NCBI GenBank assembly: GCA_015179025.1
Contig: WHUX01000187.1
Span: 1-64,000, forward strand
DNA length: 64,000 bases
Reading direction: 5' to 3'
Origin: Terfezia claveryi
Taxonomy: Eukaryota > Ascomycota > Pezizomycetes > Pezizales > Pezizaceae
The notes under the pieces were generated by a model. It did not search any database. It saw only the letters and a list, made by a program, of their open reading frames with translations, and was not told where the DNA came from. This document shows, piece by piece, positions 54,661 through 64,000 of this stretch; the stretch's first letter is position 1, and each line of letters starts with the position of its first letter. Both the position numbers and the translations under genes were made by a program.

Positions 54661-55749
54661 GGACCAGGCCGTTACAGTATGGCTGGATATTGCAACGGAC
54701 CAGGCCGTTACGGAATTAAATTGTTCAATGTCACGGATAGCAACAAGGATTTACCACAAACACAGCGGCCACAGCGGCCACAGCGACATTAAAATTACTA
54801 AATAGGGACATATCCGATATAAAGGTAATTTTGTAGCAACATTTGGTCAAAGAACATCGGAGATAACATAAAATGACCTATTGTAGAAAATACTCAGTAG
54901 AGGTATACCCGAAATGAAGGTTATTATGTGGTGACCTAAGAAGTAGTGTGATGGCGCTTGGAGTATAGTGAACTGGGGTAACTCGTTTTGCCTTTTGACA
55001 TAAGTGTCTTTCTTAGCGACCGCTCTAGGGATCGAGACTCCTTTTTTTCTATAACCTTTAATACGACTATGATCTTTGCCCGAGTAGTGATCGTTGCCAA
55101 ATCAGGGTGACCACATCATCGTCAACCTCAGTTACCTTGTATGCTGATTTGCTCGCTCGATTTTAGGCTGATTTCCTCGCTCGATTCTATGCTAGTGGTG
55201 ATTTCCTTGCTCAATTCTCTGCTGATTTCCTTGCTCAATTCTAGTGGATATCCAGGCTAATATGGACAGTGAATTGCAGGCTCATATGGACGGCGAATCT
55301 AGGATTCTAGGGATGTGGATGTGAAGGCTGGTACAGATGGGGATTTTGGGGTGCAGCATGTTAGATAGCCTTATTAGATAATCGTGAGAATAAAATGGAT
55401 TATTTCAAAATGCATATAATGCAGGTGAACTACAAGAACAAGCGCGGCTATGCTGGGAGACCATTTGTGTTGGAGTTTGGAATGGGATGGTGACTGCGTA
55501 GAGGGTAGAGGTTAAGGTAGACATGAATCTAGGAATATAGCATCAAATGATTTACGTTGGTTAGGCCAAATGCGTAGGGAAATATAAGAAGATATGAATA
55601 TTTATGCCATCCTGGAACGGCCTGGGTAATCTCGCAATCTCGCAACGGCCCGGTCCATACCGGTATGGGGGGCCATACCGGTATGGCCCGGGCAATCCTG
55701 GAATGGCCTGGTCCATACCGGTATGGCCTGGAATCCCGGAATGGACCAG

Positions 55750-56290
55750 AACATATATATACGAGAAACCTATGTGCTCGCTGCGTATATATATATATGC
55801 GAGAAATCCATGCATTCGCGGGCTTATATATATATATATATGCGAGAAATCCATGCATTCGTGCACTTATATTTATATATATACAAGAAACTCGTGCTTT
55901 TGGAGACATATATATATATATACGAGAAACTCGTACTTTTAGAGCCTGATATATATATATGCGAGAAACTCGTGCTTTTGGAGACATATATATATATGTG
56001 CGAGAAACTTGTGCTTTTGGAGACATATATATATATGTGCAAGAAAGTCGTACTTTTAGATACATATATATATATATGTGAGAAACTCGTGCTTTTGGAG
56101 ACTTATATATGTATATACGAGAAACTCGTGCTTTTGGAGACATATATATATATGTGCGAGAAATCTATGCATTCGCAGACTTATATATATATATGTAAGA
56201 AACTCGTGCTTTTGGAGACATATATATATATGTGCGAGAAACTCGTGCTTTCAGATACTTATATATATATGCCCGTGAATGCATGAATTC
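55750..56290. repeat. Hairpin-unit tandem array in the core of element G
   Basis: Twelve to thirteen units of about 38-45 bp, each (AT)n followed by GCGAGAAACTCGTGCTTTTGGAGACA or GCGAGAAATCCATGCATTCGCGGGC. GAGAAACTC inside the unit is itself palindromic. The same unit forms the short cores of F and of the 32399 copy. Confidence 0.88.
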
Positions 56291-57141
56291 CTACGGGATA
56301 TATCACAAAGCGTGAATTCTGCAGTACTTGTCTCGGTCACAGTACTATGACTACGATTTCCTAATATGACTATTACCAGGCCAGGCATTGAGTAGTATGC
56401 CACTCGCATGCGAAAGAGGGGCTGAGCGCCATTGATCACTGTCATGCCACTTCTCTTATTATTCCTTATCTTATTGTCTTCGGAAAGTCTAAATTGTCGG
56501 CCTTAGCAGTCAGCCTTGGCAACTATGGTTTTCCTGTATATATACTTCCCTTCTCCCCACTTTTTCCCTTATTCCCAGCATATTATAGTGAGTATTAGAG
56601 AGAGCATTAGAGGGAGAGTTAGAGCGATGGATACAATGAGAGTTAGAGTGAAGGTTAGGCCAAAGGTTGGAGTGAGTGTTGCTACACAAATGTTCCGTGT
56701 ACATATCTATTGCTAAATACCTTTCTGTATATATAATAATTGGCCAAAACAATGAATATTTCTGTTGCATGCAAATTCAAAGGTTGCAAACCCGGCTACA
56801 TAGCTGGCTGGTGTAAAAACGTAGCAGATGCAAGCTGTAAGCGAGTTGTGTTTCCAAGTGGTCGGGATAAAGGTTGTACATATGCTTGTGTCCCAGGCAC
56901 GGGGCCAACATCCCAGTGTATCCCAGATACAAGATCAACTGCCCAGCATTGGTGTTGCGTCCCAGGCGAGGGGGCAACGTTCCTGTGCACCCAGATACAA
57001 GAGCAACTGCCCAGCATTGGTGTTGCGTTACAGGCAAGGGGGCAACGTTCTAGTGTGTCCAGATGCACAAGACGCACAGGACGCAAACTCGCGTCCGGAT
57101 GCTTGGTGGTATGTCCTGACGCACATTTTTTTTTGCTGATA

Positions 57142-58310
57142 AATATGACATGATGAAGAAAGAAGAGTCTTCAGATGACGAGACTCTATCCACCATACCA
57201 GAAGAAGTTTTCAGCGGGTATAATCGCATACCCAATATTAACAAGAACAAACCTTTAACAGTTCTTGTACTAAGATATAGGCCTTCATTTTCTGAAAACA
57301 TTCTACAAAAATCTCTCGCTCCCGAAGAAGCGAAGGAAATTGCTATTGACCTAGCTCATAGCAATTGGCAATAACACAAAAGAATGCACTGGTTCTTTTG
57401 CCGAGATTTTTACTGTCCAGCTCATGGCAGCTCCCATGCCATGAACAACCGTATGTTTATCATCAAAATATATGCAATTTACAATCACCATAGATATAGC
57501 AGTTTGAACTATGACCTGTCAGCCTCAGTTCTTAAAAAGGAGAAGGAATTCCTTATAACTCGTATTGCGCATCTCGTATCTACAAATGAGCCTCAAAAGG
57601 AACTAGCACCTGTACAACAAACGCTAGCTTATCTACCTCTATAAGCTCTTAGCCTCGAAGAGGCTATCCAAGAAATTGAAGAATGGGCAAAAAGATGGAT
57701 TACTAACAAACCAATCTACCATACTCTCCAACCCAGCATTCAGTTTAGTAACCCTACCGAACAGATGAGCACCTGACAAATGGAACAGGAGATCATGAAT
57801 ACTCCTATTGCCCTACAACAATCATGGGATGCACCTCAACAACCAGCTACAACTGCTAGGAGCAGTAAGGCAATTCTAATCAACACTGCCGACGTCACTG
57901 CTCATTCTAAAAAGCGAGTAGCCATTGATGAAGATTCATCCTCCTTCATTCAAGACACCAAGACCTCTAGACAGCGTTGTAATTTCTGTAAGTTCTCAGG
58001 ACATAATGCTTCTACATGCAAGGAGAAGAAACCCACTATTAATAAGTTCAATATAAGGATCGAACCGACCCTCAACAAGCTCATTGAAGAGAAACACATC
58101 AGTGACGGATGGGAGCATGACAAGGTCTACTTTATCACATACTGGCTTAACCAAGGTACAGGTATGAAAGCTGCATATCAATCATACATGAGAGTATGTC
58201 CTATCTGGAAGAACTACTATGATACCTTTGTGAACCGTAAGGTTCATAAAAGAAAAGACGGATTTTTGTATGTCAAGAACCAACAAGGACAATGGAGATT
58301 AGTCTTGCCC
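57142..58310 (+). pseudogene. Element C extra region between RNase H and integrase, part 2 (zinc motifs)
   Basis: In frame with part 1 once G is removed. It contains a C-R-D-F-Y-C-P-A-H-G-S-S-H motif near 57405-57440, a long helical region with W-A-K-R-W, and a textbook CCHC zinc knuckle (C-N-F-C-K-F-S-G-H-N-A-S-T-C) near 57980-58020. Ty3 elements normally carry the knuckle only in Gag and go from RNase H to the integrase zinc domain within a short linker. Here about 400 residues intervene. Function unknown; it may be an extra nucleic-acid-binding domain or a captured second Gag fragment. Confidence 0.65.
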
Positions 58311-59690
58311 TCTACCTTTAACATAGAAGGTAAGAACTATCTTGAATTGGTTATTAAAGATGCACATGAAGCAACTGCTCATAGTAGGATTGAAAAAATG
58401 ATGAAATGTCTTACTGATCGATATGATTGCCAGTCCTTTGTAGAAACAACTAAGGACTATATCAGAAGTTGTAATACTTGTCAATAGACAAAGTATTCCA
58501 ACAAGACGCCATTTGGACTCGTAACTCTATTACATGTACTAAGTAGGCCATGGACTGACATATCGATAGATTTTCTTAAGTTAGCACCTGTGTTTACTAA
58601 GTGTTCAGTTTTGTACCTGAATATTCCTATTGAAGAAGATCATATAGTTTGTATTTCATGACTTTAGATTATTGTCGATAGACAATCAGGATTCAAGTTT
58701 CTTATTCCTGTCTCAGATAATTTCATAGCAGAACAATGTACTACTACCTTTGATACTCATGTAGTCCTGACTATGGGATACCCTTTCTGTATTGTTTTTG
58801 ACCACAATACTTTTTTTATGTCAACGCACTTTCAAGATTCTGCTAGGAATAAAGGAATCAAGTTGGAACCGTCCATCGCATATCATCTATGTGCAGATGG
58901 ACAATCGGAAATTGTGAACAAAGAAATTCTACAAGTAGCAAGAGCCTGTAAAATTGAAGGATTTGATTGGCTACATAAACTACCAGAGATACAGTTGAAA
59001 CTTAATTCTAGATATAATGCCACTAGACATAATAGTCCCTTTTTCATGCTATTTGTATTTAATGCACATCTTGGTATATCGATACTTCTATACTCCATTA
59101 ATGCATATGTACCAGTGAATTAATGTTATGAGATAACATCTAAAACCTATATAACGCCAAGAAGACTCAAGCATCTCAAGGAAACAAATGACTACCCAAT
59201 ACAGCCAAATTTTCAGTCAGACAACAAGTTATGCTTTCCTCAGAAAATATCAACCTATCAAATGTCTCACACAAACTCAAACCAAAATGGCTAGGCCCAT
59301 TTCCCATTATTTCTAGTAATCGGAAACGCAATAACTATAGCCTAGACCTATCCAGTCAACCTAACCTCCACCTCATATATAATACTTTTTATATTAGCAA
59401 ACTCAAACTATACTATAAAAACAATCCTACTCAGTTCCCTTATAGACAATCTTAGGAACCAGGACCTATTCAAGATGATCATTATGAAGTTGAAAAGGTA
59501 TTAGAATTGAGAATAGCTCCTCAAACTGGAGAAAGATAATATAAGGTCAGATGGCTAGAATACTCTCCTAAACATGATTCCTGGGTAAACGCTAAGAATA
59601 TCACTTCAGAAATTCTTTAAGACTTCTGGATGACTGGAAGTATGGAAGATACATTTAAAAGACGTTGAAGAACTAAAGGAAAACAAGTAC
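58311..59690 (+). pseudogene. Element C integrase and chromodomain
   Basis: H-H-C-C zinc domain (H-E-A-T-A-H near 58360; C-N-T-C near 58470), core with I-D-F (58560-58575), a decayed F-D-H-N in place of S-D-R-G near 58795, and D-G-Q-S-E near 58895. After a frame change the GPY-like part reads K-W-L-G-P-F (59285) and the chromodomain follows (Y-E-V-E-K-V-L, Y-K-V-R-W-L, D-S-W-V) at 59485-59600. Several stops. Confidence 0.78.
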
Positions 59691-59876
59691 CACAAACTAG
59701 AGATGAGACCCGAGCTCTCATCTAACAAGAATGAGATAGAATCACGAGTTATAGAAACACTAAAGATATTCATGTTAATGCAAATATATTAAAAATGCAT
59801 CAAATCTTAGGATGTATGGAAACCAATATGGCAGAGTGAGAGAAGTAAGGATAAGAAATCCTTTTATGTAGGGAAG

Positions 59877-60845
59877 TGTAATGGAGAACATTGTTTTATT
59901 GCTTATATAATTGATTATATACTTTTATATTTCCTATATTACTACTATGTTATGTAACTAAGCCTCTCGGTTGAAGGACTAGCCTTCAACCACCTTCTAT
60001 TGCTTTATAAGCATCCACAGCATGCGGAATTTGCCATGGGAAGTTCCATGGCACTTGCCATATGAAGACACCCTCATTATAGGGGTATGATCTCTGTTTA
60101 AGGCATGTGACTCATTACTATAGCCATATGACCATTGTTTAAGTCGTGTGACTCATTACTATAGCTATATGAACATTGTTTAAGGCATGTGACTCATTAC
60201 TATGGCCATATAACCCCTTTTGTATAGCACACCACCTTCTACATCAGGAAAGAAAATAGTTTGTCTCCAGTGTCTCTAGAGACAGTATTGCCACTAGAGA
60301 CAATGTGTGTCTCCACGATTGGCAGAATGTCTCCCAGTGTCTCCTGAAGACACTGGGAGACACTAGGAGACATATGGGAAACACTCAGGAGACACCTAGG
60401 AGACATAAAAGACACAAAAGACACCAGAAACAACCCTGTCTCCTGTAGACACCACCTGGCGTCCCGATGCCACTTTTTTCTTGCTGATGTAGTATGCCAT
60501 CCTTTATTGTATTTATTTCCTTAGTCATTAAATCTCAGAGGAGTATAAATAGGCTACTGGATTCTCTCTAGAATCCACAGAAAGACAAGAAGCAACAAGC
60601 AAGTATACAGTGCAAGCAAGCCTATATTCCGATCAGATCAAGATCATATAGCTTAGATAGCACAAATCATATAAGATAGATTATACCAGTTAATTACTGT
60701 TCCCTCTGGAAATGTCCTAAATAGTAATCTCCCTACCCTTCTGAGGTCTTACCTCAGCAGAACCGAAATACATAAACGTCTATGCCTACGAATATAGATT
60801 GTAAAAATGGTACCAAATAAATACTGTCTAGTACCATTCATTACA
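59877..60845 (+). repeat. 3' LTR of element C, enlarged by a MITE
   Basis: 969 bp, versus 719 bp for the 5' LTR; the excess is exactly the 248-bp MITE plus its 2-bp duplication. Confidence 0.92.
60242..60489. mobile_element. 248-bp MITE of the CATCAG family in the C 3' LTR
   Basis: Ends CATCAGGAAAG and CTTGCTGATG, duplication TA (60240-60241, 60490-60491). The other LTR of C is the empty-site control, which makes the boundaries certain. Same length as 3215-3462. Confidence 0.92.
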
Positions 60846-60850
60846 ATAAG

Positions 60851-61493
60851 TAGACAGATTGGTGTTTTTGTACCTGAGGGCTCGGAGGGCCCTACTGGCA
60901 GTGCCAACAGCATCGGGGTCCCCGAACGCCCTATTCAGGATTATGAAAAGGGCCGAGATATTGTTGAACTTAATCCTAATTTCAAGGACATATAGCTGGA
61001 TCTGGTAACAAGCTTTCCCCTCCAGCAAGGCAAAAACATATGCCAGTCGATGTTGTTCTGATAGGAACCTGGCAGAGTCCCTATTTAGCTTGAAGTTAAC
61101 TGCATTCTTCTAGGCTCGTAGATGAACCCGGTCCCCATTGAACTTGGAGGGAGTCGGAATACTTTCGTTCTTATTGCTACTAGCTGCTATTAGTATTGCG
61201 AGATTTTCTAGAGTGCAGCTGAGGTTTTGGACCATAGTCCGTTCATTGGCTAGGGCAAGGTTTATATAGTTGAGATCCATCTGGAGGACTGTGATCTCTT
61301 TGTCGGCAGATCTTAGCCTTTGTTCCGCCACAGCTAGGCTGTTGCTCAGTTTGGCCCCGATGGCATCTATGGCCTCAAAGATGTCGATAATTTCTCAATG
61401 ATAGGTACTCAATTCGTTTAGGCCTGAGGGTATAGGGGAGTTTCTCCAGGTCTGGAACCTGACAGCCGGTGGTGGGAGAGCTGCTCCTGACAT
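60851..61493 (-). pseudogene. Gag of chromovirus B, N-terminal part
   Basis: Minus strand from the ATG at 61493. It has the coiled-coil region and the P-T-P-S-K-F-N motif near 61140-61160, then capsid helices up to the C insertion at 60850. Stops are TAG or TAA. Confidence 0.82.
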
Positions 61494-61529
61494 AACTGCA
61501 TACCAGTTGGTCTAAAGGATCCAATGTAA

Positions 61530-62049
61530 TATAACGACAGCTCTGGGGACAAGGCAACCAAGGGGTACGCTAGGGCGAGGATAGGAACGAGGTGAGACAT
61601 ACGTAGAAGTGCTACGTATGTGATCAGAGGTAAGGCTAGTAGCAAGGCAAGGACAGGGCTAGGGTAATACATATATAGGAATACTACATGTATGACTGGG
61701 GAAGGCTGGGACAGAGGACAAGGGCAAGAGACAAAAGACATGTAGAAGCAGTTGCCACATGTATCGGAAGGAGACAGCTGTTGCTACAGAGCTGTTTCAC
61801 GAGACAAGAGGGTGCACAAGGGAGGTGTACGAGCGCTGGGAGAAGCAAGGTCCTGTATTAGGTATATAAGATATTGGATAGGGATCCAACGAGATGGCGG
61901 AGAGAGTGAGATATATATATAGGCTTTCTTCCTAGCCAAGGCTACCAGAAGGAATAAGTTTCCCGAGACCCCTATCTCAGGAGCTGAGATAACAATGGTA
62001 TCATAATGACAATATGAGCAAACTAGGCTAGGAAAGGACGGTTGTGACA
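61530..62049 (-). repeat. 5' LTR of chromovirus B
   Basis: Starts TATAACGACAGC (decayed TGTAAC) and ends GGTTGTGACA; 520 bp, matching 34203-34722. Confidence 0.9.
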
Positions 62050-62054
62050 GTAGG

Positions 62055-62880
62055 CCCACAATACTGACTAAAGCAGCAGTACCCTATATGCTTTCTTAGC
62101 CTCTATTGTATTATGTATCTTGTCTACTATTTCTACCTGTTATAGTTTACCATCTTTGATCTTCGCAATTACCTTTGTATTAATAGCTATCCCAATACCT
62201 CTTATATTATCTTCTCTGTCTCTATTATTAACTGCCAGTTCATTCTCAACTACTTCTTACATAGCTTATTTGACTATGATCTTGATTGTTTTGACTACTT
62301 ACTCAATCTTTCTATTAGACTGTGAGTAGTACGGTATTGAAAGGTGATATTTAATCTATAAAAGCTTGCAGAGTACCTTAATAATTAGATTAATGAAATA
62401 CATACTATAGTTAGACTGTAGAGAGATGGGGCAGTTATATCTAGTAATGATATTATTGTATATGAATTTGGCTGCAGTTTCTAGAGATATATCCTTTATT
62501 GTAGCACCTTCAGCCTACCTAGTTAACTAATCTACTACTAATATTGCAAACCTTGTACTAGTAGACATATCATCTAGAAATAGCCCTATAAAGTTAATTG
62601 ACTAGTGAGAGAAGATATCTATAGATGAAATACTATATTCTAACATAGCTAATGGGTTTAGCTTAAAGAATTGCTGGTATTGCTAGCAAGTAGATATGTA
62701 ACATTTAGTAATTTTAGCTATAGCTGGGATCTAGAACTATTGGCTTAAGATAGGATAATAGGATCTCAAACTTCTATGTCATATCCCATTATGAATCATA
62801 ATTAGAACTTCCCTTGTTCTTTTAACTTTATCTACTACTTCAACTTATTTATACTTATTATCCCTTCTATTAAACTTTCT
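62055..62880 (-). pseudogene. Ty3-type integrase remnant, core part (split by element B)
   Basis: The minus-strand frame has F-K-L-N-P-L-A before I-N-F-I-G-L-F-L-D-D (first Asp region, ~62600), A-I-L-V-V-D (~62545), Q-S-N-Y-S in place of S-D-x-G (~62425) and Y-S-Q-S-N-R-K-I-E (~62320) with the final Glu. Many TAG stops at Trp or Gln positions. It ends at the CATCAG element at 62885. Distinct from the chromovirus integrases A, B and D. Confidence 0.65.
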
Positions 62881-62884
62881 ACTT

Positions 62885-64000
62885 CATCAGGAAGAAAAAA
62901 GTGGCATCAGGACGCCAGGTGGTGTCTCCTGGAGACACTTATATTATTCCTGTCTCCTATGACCTCTCACTAGAATCCCAATTTCTTACCTGTCTCCCAG
63001 AGCATCCTGTATGTACTTATTCGACCTCTTGTCTTCCAAGGCATCCTGTACACACCTTCCCAACTTCCTGTCTCCCTGTCTCTGGGCGCATCCCATGCCT
63101 TACCAAGAATTTTCTGGCTCCTGACGGTGCTATAGTGTCTCCCAGAGACACTTATATTTTGCTGCCTCCCATGTCTCTTATCTGTCTCCCAAGGCACCTT
63201 GTATGTCCTTTCCTAACTTTCCTGTCTCTGAGGGCATCCTGTGCCTTACCAAGAATTTTCTGGCTCCCTGACGGTGCTATAGTGTCTCCCGGAGACACTT
63301 ACATTTTGCTGCCTCCCATGTCTCCTATCTGTCTCCCGAGGCACCTTGTACATCCTTTCCTGACTTTCCTGTCTCTGAGAGCATCCTGTGCCTTACCAAG
63401 AATTTTCTGGCTCCCTGACGGCGCTATAGTGTCTCCCGGAGACACTTATATTTTGCTGCCTCCCACATCTCCTATCTGTCTCCCGAGGCACCCTGTACGT
63501 ACCTGCCCGACTTCTTGTCTCTGAGGGCATCCTGTGCCTTACCAAGAATTTTCTGGCTCCTGACGGCGCTATAGTGTCTCCCAGAGACACTTATATTTTG
63601 CTGCCTCCCATGTCTCCCATCTGTTTCCCGAGGCACCTTGTACGTCCTTTCCTGACTTTCCTGTCTCTGAGGGCATCCTGTGCCTTACCAAGAATTTTCT
63701 GGCTCCCTCACGGCGCTATAGTGTCTCCCGGAGACACTTATATTTTGCTGCCTCCCACGTCTCCTATCTGTCTCCCGAGGCACCTTGTACGTCCTTTCCT
63801 GACTTTCCTGTCTCTGAGGGCATCCTGTGCCTTACCAAGAATTTTCTGGCTCCCTGACGGCGCTATAGTGTCTCCCGGAGACACTTATATTTTGCTGCCT
63901 CCCACGTCTCCTCTCTGTCTCCCAAGGCACCCTGTACGTACCTACCCGACTTCCTGTCTCTAAGGGCATCCTGTGCCTTACCAAGAATTTTCTGGCTCCC
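62885..64000. mobile_element. CATCAG-family element running off the window end
   Basis: Starts CATCAGGAAGAAAAAAGTGGCATCAGGACGCC, the reverse of the right end of the 248-bp MITE, then GTCTCCTGGAGACAC. Its far end lies beyond the window. Most of it is the tandem repeat listed next. Confidence 0.75.
63090..64000. repeat. Minisatellite with ~148-bp unit
   Basis: Six units and a partial one, each with CCTTACCAAGAATTTTCTGG, then GACGGCGCTATAGTG, GTCTCCCGGAGACAC, ATTTTGCTGCCTCCCA and TGTCTCTGAGGGCATCCTGTG. The copies differ by a few bases, so expansion is recent. The hairpin GTCTCCCGGAGAC recurs once per unit. Apparent reading frames are by-products. Confidence 0.92.

Larger units (their letters stand above)
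53655..57141. mobile_element. Foldback-like element G, 3,487 bp, inserted in element C pol
   Basis: Ends CATCAGCAAAAATAAT and TTTTTTTTTGCTGATA (last base decayed from G), 2-bp duplication AA. Inverted arms at about 53690-54572 and 56268-57125 surround a 1.7-kb core with CCATACCGGTATGG palindromes, a 23-29 bp tandem array (55139-55245), sequence shared with 1257-4380, and a 12-13-copy array of hairpin units. Non-coding. Confidence 0.85.
39295..60845 (+). mobile_element. Ty3/gypsy element C, carrying four nested insertions
   Basis: Flanked by a perfect 5-bp duplication ATAAG (39290-39294 and 60846-60850) inside the gag of B. LTRs start TGTAATGGA and end TTACA. Coding runs on the plus strand: leader and small frame, gag, protease, RT, RNase H, an unusual zinc-motif region, integrase, chromodomain. 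Solo LTR E (with D inside it), two foldback-like elements and a MITE interrupt it. With these removed the element would be about 9 kb. Confidence 0.92.
34203..62049 (-). mobile_element. Chromovirus B, opened by 21.5 kb of nested insertions
   Basis: The 5-bp duplication GTAGG flanks it exactly (34198-34202 and 62050-62054). LTRs are 520 bp each. Without the nested element C (39295-60845) it would be about 6.3 kb. The protein order matches A and D (gag, protease, RT, RNase H, integrase, chromodomain), all on the minus strand. Internal stops make it inactive. Confidence 0.92.

Noticed and set aside
55750..56290. CRISPR-like regular repeat array
   Set aside because: Units are contiguous without unique spacers, lie in the core of a foldback-like element, and the genome is eukaryotic.
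62901..63963. Repeated frames of ~130-200 codons
   Set aside because: They are a minisatellite read in frame; the unit contains hairpins and no protein signature.
1..64000. tRNA or rRNA genes
   Set aside because: No cloverleaf with A and B boxes or rRNA core sequence was recognised on either strand.

Overview
This window is an intergenic or accessory block of a filamentous fungus, most likely an ascomycete; a TE-rich Pezizomycete such as a truffle relative would fit, but that is inference. The grounds are short spliceosomal introns with GTAAGT-type donors and CTAAY branch sites, Ty3/gypsy chromoviruses ending in a chromodomain, pogo/Fot-like transposases, an HNH_2-type gene, and pervasive C-to-T / G-to-A decay. 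Nearly every stop inside an old ORF is explained by CAA>TAA, CAG>TAG, TGG>TAG or CGA>TGA, the mark of RIP or methylation-driven deamination. I see no clear host housekeeping gene.

Layout, left half. 1-1256: end of an LTR plus a gag remnant and LTR of a chromovirus (minus strand). 1257-4380: tandem-repeat-rich relative of the core of a foldback-like family, with a 248-bp MITE inside it. 4381-4951 and 23622-25700: two halves of one decayed retroelement gag, split by a giant hAT transposon at 4960-23613 (18,654 bp, perfect 8-bp target duplication GGTATTAG). The hAT carries a five-exon transposase with no internal stop, at least three anonymous cargo genes, and a spliced gene for a divergent histone H3. 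A short motif, TGTCACGGA, recurs in eight clusters across the element, two of them inside introns. A 6.2-kb chromovirus (A, 14439-20683) landed later in the acidic tail of one cargo gene. 25700-34197 holds an AT-rich block, an HNH_2-like gene, pogo-type transposase remnants, and a truncated foldback-like copy.

Right half: a set of nested insertions, each provable from its target duplication. A decayed Ty3 integrase (33750-34202 + 62055-62880) is split by chromovirus B (34203-62049, TSD GTAGG). B's gag is split by Ty3 element C (39295-60845, TSD ATAAG). C's gag start is split by a solo LTR E (41318-47976, TSD ATGAG). E is split by chromovirus D (41414-47663, TSD TCGGG). C is also hit by two long foldback-like elements (50329-52438 and 53655-57141, 2-bp TSD AA) and, in its 3' LTR, by a 248-bp relative (60242-60489). 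The window ends inside another member of that CATCAG-ended family, with a ~148-bp minisatellite.

The most notable content is the giant hAT. Transposase, an H3-like histone aligned to canonical H3 without gaps from the N-terminus through helix alpha-1, an acidic-tailed protein, and the dispersed motif all sit inside one transposition unit. I infer, without proof, that the element may bring its own chromatin component.
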